Below are positions 21,893 to 29,385 of a stretch of 64,000 nucleotides of DNA, piece by piece. The translations under genes and the position numbers were made by a program. The notes below the pieces were generated by a model, which saw only the letters and a list, made by a program, of their open reading frames with translations, was not told where the DNA came from and did no database searches. The first letter of the stretch is position 1. The number at the start of each line of letters is the position of its first letter. This DNA is from Rhizopus arrhizus (Eukaryota; Mucoromycota; Mucoromycetes; Mucorales; Rhizopodaceae): positions 2,356,001-2,420,000 of the forward strand of contig JAKZZE010000001.1 of the NCBI GenBank assembly GCA_024220505.1. Direction: 5' to 3'.

Positions 21893-22905
21893 TGTTTTTG
21901 GGGAACAAGTGCTCAAGGATTTGTTAGTGTCAAATTCAAACGCTACTCAGCAAAGTGCCACACGATACCCCGAATTTTACCAATAATGACTTTATGGAAA
22001 TGGTGAATGTTGTATCCGCTGTTGACGAGGAGGATATGTCTCCAAAAAGTGCCAAGCTCCGCCTCTTGACTCTGGCCACTAGCATGAATCAATTCAAGTC
22101 TAATATTGTCGAAGGCATTGCTGATTTGTAAATATTGTAGTGTGGTAAAGAAAAGTGCGTCTAAGTACTAATATCCTTCCTCATCTATTTTCATTGTAGG
22201 TTGGTGTAACTACCGTTTGACCCCATCGCAGACAAGAACCAATTTGGAGAAGTAGACATACAAACCAGGTATTGTGATCCATTGCTGTCGTCCATTGTGG
22301 CAGATACTACGAGGAAGGTTATATTACGATGGCCGAACAAGGAGGACACAATGACCACTGGCATTTGTCCGGACGCCATTGTATCCACCTTGGTCCAACG
22401 TGCATTTGGGCAATCCCTTGGTTTTGGAGAAGTCAAGCTTGGCGGTGACAACACCACCAATCATTCCCTTTGCTTGGACACGCTCAAGCTCGCCGTCTTG
22501 TCGCGCAACAGCGTCTTGAAGTATGGCCATCCTATTCTCACTTTTCAAGTTAATGATAAGAAGGAAAATATTGCTACAGTGTTTATGGATCATAACCATT
22601 TCACAATGCTTTGTAGGATTTCAATTAGTTTTTTATATGACACAAATGATACATAGCAGTTTCTTTACCATGACAGAAATTGGCCGCATCACCCTTTTAT
22701 TTTGGCATTGCTGTTACCAAGCAGATTCATCACCATCTGTCGTTGCACCTGTCAGCACGCCATCCCCCACATCCCCCAAAGTTGCATATCCAATCGACAC
22801 CTCAACATTTTCTCCCTCTGCAAGTTCCCATACCACACAATTATTCCAGATGATTAACAATACCACCTCGAGGTATCGTGACTGTAGCATCCAATATAAA
22901 TAAAA
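21893..22905 (+). pseudogene. Cargo gene fragment with a possible PD-(D/E)xK nuclease motif
   Basis: Between the arms lies sequence with coding character in plus frames: EQVLKDLLVSNSNATQQSA, then in a shifted frame NDFMEMVNVVSAVDEEDMSP, then from about 22215 DPIADKNQFGEVDIQTRYCD onward to about 22550, and a last exon-like piece GFQLVFYMTQMIHSSFF with TEIGRI. A segment reads CPDAIVST, then about 14 residues later LGFGEVKLGG. The order P-D, spacer, E-x-K is the signature of PD-(D/E)xK nuclease folds. It resembles an expanded hypothetical family I associate with Mucorales genomes, also seen at 29386-31583. Frameshifts and missing splice sites suggest a pseudogene. The function is an inference. 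Confidence 0.45.
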
Positions 22906-22935
22906 TTCATGCTATCAAATACATTTTTACGACTA

Positions 22936-23345
22936 AAAGTATTTGGACAAAGTGACCAAATAAAAAAAAACCGATTTAGCATGACTTAAATTTGTGCCTT
23001 GCATTTCTTCTCTCTGTCATTTCTTCATCAGAAGTAGTATATTCATCTACATATTGTATACTTGCTGGTTTGGTTGATATGAAATAAATGACGTTGCTTG
23101 TTAAATCGAAACTATTTAGTAAAATTGTAAATGAAAGAAAAATAGTCTTAGATAGTTGTGGATCTCAAATGGTTTTAAAATAGTCTTGAAACTTTACTAA
23201 TCTGTCTTGTGCCTGTTCCTAAAACGTACCAACATTTTCTTAACTTGTCCCAGCGAAGCTTTTATTCATCTCAAACTAATTCAAAATCGTCTCACTAAAA
23301 AATTTACCCGTCCCAGCAGAAAAAAAGTGCGTCCAAATATTTATT
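22936..23345. mobile_element. Possible MITE or decayed Tc1 remnant inside the cargo
   Basis: AAAAGTATTTGGACAAAGTG at about 22936 is mirrored imperfectly by GTGCGTCCAAATATTTATT near 23325-23345. Ends of this kind (AAAGTATTTGGAC) are common on Tc1-like elements. The 400 bp between them are AT-rich and have no gene. It may be an old non-autonomous element carried inside the composite. Confidence 0.35.
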
Positions 23346-23477
23346 CAAAACCCAGTACATAAAGAAAGTGTCATACTGAATTTGTGCCGATTGAATTGAA
23401 AGAAAGGGTGTATTACGTGACTGTAAGAGTCCCATTTTTCTCAAAAGGCGGATTTTTCAAATTGTAGGGCGGTATAT

Positions 23478-23554
<77 letters not shown>

Positions 23555-23559
23555 GTTAA

Positions 23560-24894
23560 ATGAGTACATACTTTTTTTATGAAGATGACCAGGGAAACAT
23601 TTGTGATGAAAATGGGCGCGATGCGATGGAATGTGAAGAAGAGATTAACCCCTTCCATCTAAAAACATTAACTCGTCTTCGACTTTACTGCGAGAAGCAA
23701 AATACAGAGCAGAAGGACACTGAGATGGAAGCCTTAGATGCCGAGATGGAGGAGATTGCCACTAACGTAAAGATCAATAGTGGTAGGAGTTATAACAACT
23801 ACACCAATGATCAGAAACTGCTTTTTGTCTACTACAATAGGATTAAGTTGTTCAATGCTGCCAAATCTGGTAGATTAGCAGGCGGTGTTGCTGAAAGAAC
23901 TGCACAGAAATGGGCTAGGAGACTGAAAGAGGATAAAGATTGGAATATCTTCGAAAAACAAACCAATAAAATCAATAAATCAGCAGTCCAGCTTGATGAG
24001 AAGCATAAGATTCACCTTTTAAATTTTTATGACAGTAATCCTCAAGCCAGGGTTGTGGATGCAGTTTGTTCACTTACTGAAAAATTCGAATCATTCACAC
24101 TGAAAGAATCAAGTGTGAGAAGTTTCCTCAAAACAGAATGCAACCTTTCATTCAAAAAAATCACTCGTCATCCAGCTCCCAGAAACGATCCAATCAAAAT
24201 TACAAACCGCATAGCGTGGGTTGAGAAGTGGAGCAAAACAGATATGGATTACCTTGAAAATTGTGTTTTTGTTGATGAATCAGCTTTCGATATCAATATG
24301 AGACCTCCAGGAGGATGGTCTATTAAGGGCACACCAGCTATTGTAATCACTCCTACCACCAGAGCAGTATCACACACAGTTTTGGGTGCAATCTCGGCGA
24401 AGTATGTCGTGTCAATGGAGCTTCGAAATCCTCAGGAACACACATTCAAAAGGCTAAAAATCGATTCTGGTAATCGCAAAAGAAAAGCACCATCAAAACC
24501 AAAGAAGCCTGCCTCCAAAGGAACTGTCACTGGCCATTATATGAATTTTATTCAGAAAACAATGGATGAAATGGATTGCATTCCGGAAATGAAAGGATAT
24601 TATATAGTTATGGATAATGCACCAATCCATATACCTAACGAGATTGATACTATGGTGACAGAGAGAGGATATAAGTGCATTTATCTCCCTCCTTACTCGC
24701 CTGAACTTAATCCTATTGAGCAATTTTGGTCCATAGTTAAAAATAAGGTCAAACGTAGTCAATTTCAAACTAAAGAGGATTTATCAACAAGAATAAGTGA
24801 GGCTTGCAATAATGTTCCTCCAGAACATCTTCGAGCATTTGTACAACATTCGGTAAACATATTTGAAGATTGCTTAAAAGGCAATCCTATCTAA
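23560..24894 (+). CDS. DD34E transposase (IS630-Tc1-mariner group), intact
   Basis: A 444-residue protein with no interruption. The N-terminal third is acidic, followed by a helix-turn-helix-like region (SGRLAGGVAERTAQKWARRL), then the catalytic core. The three acidic residues are in FVDESAFDINMRPPGGWS (first D), IVMDNAPIHIPNEI (second D) and YSPELNPIEQFWSIVKN (E); 34 residues separate the second D from the E. The basic segment GNRKRKAPSKPKKPAS sits between the first and second D. The ATG at 23560 lies 10 bp after the 70-base T tract, which would act as the 5' flank. Transposases of this group cut both strands at TA target sites. Because both outer ends of the composite match this gene's own 3' flank, it could mobilise the entire unit. 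Confidence 0.88.
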   Translation: MSTYFFYEDDQGNICDENGRDAMECEEEINPFHLKTLTRLRLYCEKQNTEQKDTEMEALDAEMEEIATNVKINSGRSYNNYTNDQKLLFVYYNRIKLFNAAKSGRLAGGVAERTAQKWARRLKEDKDWNIFEKQTNKINKSAVQLDEKHKIHLLNFYDSNPQARVVDAVCSLTEKFESFTLKESSVRSFLKTECNLSFKKITRHPAPRNDPIKITNRIAWVEKWSKTDMDYLENCVFVDESAFDINMRPPGGWSIKGTPAIVITPTTRAVSHTVLGAISAKYVVSMELRNPQEHTFKRLKIDSGNRKRKAPSKPKKPASKGTVTGHYMNFIQKTMDEMDCIPEMKGYYIVMDNAPIHIPNEIDTMVTERGYKCIYLPPYSPELNPIEQFWSIVKNKVKRSQFQTKEDLSTRISEACNNVPPEHLRAFVQHSVNIFEDCLKGNPI

Positions 24895-24942
24895 TAAAAT
24901 GTCACAAACAACTGTAAAAAATATCTACTGAGGATCGAAGGG

Positions 24943-25066
24943 ACCGCCCTTTGAGAAAATTGTAACCGCCCTTTGAGAAAATTGTAATCGCCCTTTGAGA
25001 AAACAAAAACCGCCCTTTGGAAAAAAAACAATCCGCCTATTGAGAATTTTAAAACCGCCCTTTAGT
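24943..25066 (+). repeat. Subterminal direct repeats of the composite ends
   Basis: Copies of a motif that reads, on the minus strand, TTCTCAAAGGGCGG, spaced about 22 bp: three near-perfect units, then diverged ones (CCAAAGGGCGG, CTCAATAGGCGG, CTAAAGGGCGG) towards the end. The left arm at 20321-20425 has one unit fewer. Arrays of this sort are usually transposase-binding sites. Confidence 0.7.
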
Positions 25067-26693
25067 GTTGCGCTAACTGTAATATATCTCGCCTCCTTTA
25101 TTAGGCCTATTACGTAATCTTTTCGATGATGTCCAAATCGAAGTACTACTCTCTAATGCCACTTCTCGTCGATTCCGTCCAAATACAGGAGTTTTACAGG
25201 GATCCATACTCTCACCATATCTTTATTCGGTATACATTAACCAACTACCAGCTCAAATACGGCCCCAAGCATTTCCCTCAAGCTCGTTACCGTTGGAAAT
25301 GATACCGTCCCTGAACTGCTTACTCTATGCCGACGACGTAGTTCTCATCGCCGAACGCTCAAATCTGGTTGATCTATTGCGAAAATGCGAAAACCACAGT
25401 ATATAAATGGGATACAAATGGAACTCATCCAAATGCGTGATTTTGGACAGTAGCACAGATCCAATTACATACACCCTTTATGATCAGCCATTATCAAGAG
25501 AAACCACTTTTGCGTATCTTGGCGTGCCCTTCAAGCCTGGTGTGCGTCTCGATCCAGAGGAACTAATTCAACAGAATACCCAGAAGGCTCTTGCAACGAT
25601 GAACATACTATCATCCGTGGGCGTGAACCCTTCCGGTTTCTCCAAGCTTCTCTGCACCAGGTTTTACGTTCACATCGTTCGACCTCAGCTTGAGTACGGC
25701 TTAGCTATCAATCGCTTCACGGTCTCTCAAATTCACGCTCTAGAGGAAGCCCAAAATAATTACATCAAGAAAATATACGGTGCTCGAGGCAAAGCGTCCA
25801 CTAAGGTTATGCTCCACATGTCCAAGCTACCCCTCCTGTCGGAACAAGTCGGTATATTACAAGCACATTTCCTCTTTCGTTCTTTATATTTACCAGAAGA
25901 TGCACTGCTTGCTTGCCTGTTACCTTATATTCGCAGTACCAGAGGAAGCCAGTGATACGCCCTCTCTCGTACACCGCTTTGAAAAACGGTGCTGTCTACT
26001 ACTGACGAATCCGGCACCCGCTCATTCAAGACTGCTAAACGACGCTTCCTACAACAGAATCTAGAGATCTGCCAACGATGCCGAAACTCCAAGCTACTTT
26101 CTAACTGCCGTCGATCGATCTCTCTGGATCCTATACTCTGATTGCCCATGTCAAAGTCAGAACGTAGTCGCTGTATACGCTGGAGGCTAAGCTGGCTTCC
26201 TGGTGGCAAACCTCGGCCATGTCCCAAGCACCCAACACAATAACTCTCTAAGAACCATGTCACCAATTGCCTTGATATGCACCGACGTCTGTTTATGCCC
26301 GAAACTATACGAGATTCGTTGTCATTCCTTCTGAATATGCTTCCTCTTCGTCCTTCGGTCCCCCCCCAAACTTAGCCCTCACCTGGTCTCAGCGATGGCC
26401 GATTATACGTTCCATACTGTATGAATTAGATCAACTACACCATGACAAACTGATTCCTATTAAGTATCCCCATGGCCAAAAGCTTCTTGTATGGTTAAAT
26501 CGATTCATTTAGCTTTCCATCGATAACTATACTCAATACTTTCCTTTTACATTTTTTACCCTTGTTCCCATAAGGGGTTTTTCTTAGCATTCACTTCCAA
26601 ACGGATTGAACGGGTCCGGGCGGACATTCATTATATTATTTTATCTTTTGCGCTCATTTGGACCATAAATAAAATATCATGTTTAAACAAAGA

Positions 26694-27390
26694 AAAGATG
26701 TCGCATATAATTGTTTATTAAATAGGATGGACTGCAAATCAGTCATCAAAATGTCTAGTGGAATAGCGCGCAAATCCTTCAAAAGATGACTCGGCAGCTT
26801 GGCTGCTAGCATCTGCAATTATTTGAGGTGAATAGTATCTTTTTTGAATATAAACTCTCTTTTTATACTACTCTTAACAACAGATCAAAATTGTTCTATT
26901 GGGTTGAGTTCTAGAGAGTAATATGGCAAGTAAATTCACTTGTAGCCATGCTTTTTGATCATCTCATCAATTATTTTACCTGTATGTATGGGTGCATTAT
27001 ATATGATCAGATAATGTCCCTTCACTTCAAGAAATTTGTCCATATCAGCAAGAACGTCTTTAATTAATTGACATAGTGATTGGTTATCGTGTCCTTTGTT
27101 TGCTGCTTTTTGCCACCGGCTAGTTTTCTTTTCTTTGTAAGTGGCATGGGCTTTCTCAAGCTCATTTTAATCAAGCCTTTAGCAGAAATGGCACTCAAGA
27201 TGGAAATTGAATTGGCTCTAGCCGTAAGTACTTTGACTTTGGCAGCCTCCTCTTTTGGTGCCCAGCCCTGAGTTCTTCTCAGGTTTGCATTAAACCTGAC
27301 TCGTCGATAAAAACGCTGTTACTCATATAGTCAACGCCCATCTCTTTCACCATTTCCACCCATTGCTTTCTCGCTTGTATTCTTTCTGGA
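26694..27390 (-). pseudogene. Transposon B transposase, 3' part, broken
   Basis: Read on the minus strand from 27390 down: ARKQWVEMVKEMGVDYMSNS, then VFIDESGFNANLRRTQGW, a basic linker KKRKLAGGKK, NHYVN, HPYIQ and eventually ELNPIEQF-type sequence, ending at LTDLQSILFNKQL-like sequence near the LINE-A tail. It is a DDE transposase related to, but clearly different from, that of the composite arms (VFIDESGF versus VFVDESAF). Many stops and frameshifts. The 5' part is replaced by a LINE-B-type fragment at about 27390, and the 3' end is followed by GATGTCGCA, the subterminal motif of transposon B. Confidence 0.7.
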
Positions 27391-29208
27391 ATGTTTCTTT
27401 CTACCATGCTTTGGAACACCTTTTGCTCTCAATACTACAAGATACCCAAATGCTTGGTTTTACCTTTCAAGGGCCTTCTTTTACGGCGGGGGTTCGTACT
27501 GATTCACCAACACTCAAACTCCTAGCTTATGCTGATGATGTATGCCTTCTCTTACAAGATCAAAACGACTTTTCTCGGGCTCAACATCACATGCTACAAT
27601 ATATTTTTGTATCAAATACCAAGTTTAATATTGATAAAACTGAAACCTTCTCCTTAAACGGTAACCGTGATACTTCTTGGAACTCACTATTAACCGTGCA
27701 TAACATACCCACGTATTATTATGCTGGATCCGTACAAGCGTTTTGATACCTAGTATTTTACCTCCCTTACTGTACTATATAGCGCTAAATACTAGAAAAC
27801 CAGCTGTTATTAAAAGTAACCGCTCAATGCCAAATATATTCGCAGCGACAGGTATCAATTTTAGGACGGGTAACTATTATAAATATATTGATACTTTCTA
27901 AAATATGGTATTCTTTAAGACTACTTAGGCCGAATAAATGGTTCTTACAGCGCCTCCGGTTTGTGATATATCAATTCATTTGGCAAAAAAAGCATCCGCT
28001 CCTCAAAAAAGAAGTGATTTTTCTCTCATGGTGTCATGGTGGTTTAAAAGTGTTGGATTCAACTATACAACATCACATTCTCCAAAAACGATGGCTAAAT
28101 TACATCTTTAACTCGAATCACTATCCATCTTTTGTACATCAACTTGCTCTCAACCATCTGTCTTTGTTTCTCAACTCTTCACTTTGCTCACTAGTCCCTT
28201 TCTACTTCCCTGAATATCGTAAGAGTTACGTGTGTGACAACAACCTCCCTGTCTGACATGCTATCTTTGATGTATATGACGCTATCCATACTGATTCTAC
28301 AATTGAATTCCCAGAGTTTCCGCTAGACACTTTATTGGCCTTAACTCTCCACAAGCTTATTATACCACTTGATAGCAATCACTGGACACTCAAACATAAA
28401 ACCTTTCTCAGTGGTCAGTTTTTTGTTTATGATATTGTTCAAAAACGCCTTCATTTCCGGATTACCGGTAAATACACTCGATATCCTCGCTTGCGCCGAC
28501 AATTATATAGCGATATTTTGCAGACTCGTATCGTTAAACTACAATCTAATGTCTGACCGTATATTCTTGAAGAATTACCCTCTCCAGTTGATTGGTCTGA
28601 CCATTCTATGGTTACTAATATTATTAGTTCCACTGCATGGAAGTACTATAGCTCTCGATACTTGCGACAGATTATCCAATCCTCCTCTCCTATTACTCTG
28701 AAATACCCCTCATCGGTAGTTAAGGTCCTCTGGTCATGTTCGATATATCCAAACGCTCGTACACTATATTTTCAATGCTTCTCAAACTGTATTCCTACTA
28801 AGAAGATTCTCCTTCGCTATGGTATAGTCTCCTCCTCCGATTGTTCATTGTGTGGCAAAAGTACAGATAGTAGACGTCATTTTCTGGTTGAATGCGAAAT
28901 TAAATGGAAAATCTGGAAACAAATATTAAAGCAGTATTTTCCCACTACTAGCTTCACTTCTGAAGACATATACAAGTCAATAAGATATCTAAAAGCTCCC
29001 CCTGGTATTCCCAAAGCCAAACAATACTTCTCAGTCCTCTCTACTACCTTATACCAACTGTGGATTATTTATTGGCAACATGGAAATGATAACCCGTACC
29101 CTTATCCTCTGTCACAAATTGAAACCTGTCTCCAACGGATAGTTACTCATATTGACAACTTCCTTCCAAAAATGATTAATTTTTTCCGCCTTTTTAAATA
29201 AAAATTAC

Positions 29209-29238
<30 letters not shown>
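27391..29238 (+). mobile_element. LINE-B-type retrotransposon, 5'-truncated, with poly(A)
   Basis: Begins inside the reverse transcriptase (ALEHLLLSILQDTQ, then LAYADDVCLLLQDQNDF, closely matching TIAYADDVCVILKTQDDF of LINE-B at 57250) and runs through the C-terminal region (NKWFLQRLRFVIYQFIWQKK, CSLCGKSTDSRRHFLVECEIKWKIW) to a stop near 29201. An A tract at about 29210-29238 marks the 3' end. Several frameshifts and stops (near 27745, 28256, 28556) make it inactive. It is related to LINE-B but is a different, older copy. No target-site duplication was found. Confidence 0.75.
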
Positions 29239-29241
<3 letters not shown>

Positions 29242-29385
29242 TTTATAACAAAATGCTTAACTTACATAATAAAATCTCGCTACCAAAAAACAAAGAATGA
29301 CTTTTTCAGGAACAAAAATTTATCTGATTGGACGATTAATTGCTTCAAGTAACACCAATTAAACAATGCACGCATCAAACCAAAT

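Larger units (their letters stand above)
20307..25079. mobile_element. Composite transposon: two inverted DD34E elements around cargo
   Basis: The unit is bounded by TA at 20305-20306 and TA at 25080-25081. Both ends read CAGTTAGCGCAACACTAAAG inward. Left arm 20307-21892 and right arm 23470-25079 are near-identical inverted copies. The spacer 21893-23469 is unrelated to the arms. LINE-A coding sequence is continuous across the insertion (KTLS before, then SPPLLGLLRNLFDDV after), which shows that the complete 4.8 kb structure entered as one piece or was assembled there without loss of flanking DNA. This resembles bacterial composite transposons in layout. Confidence 0.8.
23470..25079 (+). repeat. 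Right arm of the composite transposon
   Basis: Carries a 70-base T tract (23480-23549), the intact transposase 23560-24894 and the outer subterminal repeats. Directly inside it (about 23410-23469) are two further GGCGG-containing repeats (CTCAAAAGGCGG and TAGGGCGG) that the left arm lacks, so this arm preserves more of the original 5' end of the element. Confidence 0.85.
18455..26520 (+). pseudogene. LINE-A ORF2 (endonuclease-reverse transcriptase), broken
   Basis: The part before the insert holds an APE-type endonuclease (ISLFNATGLARQSL, LLVTETWLL, ILCGDFNARLG, SIIDLFMSN) and the start of the reverse transcriptase (VPIHKKGSPSDPGNYRPISL, AFQDIKSAYATVNRNF). The part after it, from about 25082, carries LLGLLRNLFDDV, GVLQGSILSPYLYSVYI and the catalytic YADD in LLYADDVVLIAERS, then the C-terminal domain. 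In-frame stops occur near 19293, 19981 and 25405, and further frameshifts lie after 25953. In the usual SDH motif of the endonuclease this copy reads S-N-H. The protein would nick DNA and copy its own RNA by target-primed reverse transcription; this copy cannot. Confidence 0.8.
17412..26690 (+). mobile_element. LINE-A, long non-LTR retrotransposon interrupted by a composite DNA transposon
   Basis: ORF1 begins at 17412, ORF2 follows, and the 3' tail ends with ATCATGTTTAAACAAA near 26690. Removing the 4773 bp insert at 20307-25079 (plus one TA) leaves about 4.5 kb. ORF2 has an endonuclease domain, then reverse transcriptase, then a C-terminal Cys/His cluster (CP-KHP...H...C...H). The element has no A-tail but a fixed 3' end. 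Both flanks show AAAAGATGTC. Several stops and frameshifts make the copy inactive. Confidence 0.85.

Noticed and set aside
21803..21908. Poly-phenylalanine extension of the left transposase frame
   Set aside because: It is the translation of the 70-base homopolymer read through a frameshift, not a protein segment.
20307..25079. Bacterial contamination or a bacterial composite insertion sequence
   Set aside because: The unit targets TA, lies inside a fungal LINE, is AT-rich like its surroundings, and has transposase relatives (transposon B) decayed in the same locus.
27080..27271. Plus-strand frame over the transposon B transposase
   Set aside because: It is antisense to the recognisable FIDESGF-type transposase and has no features of its own.
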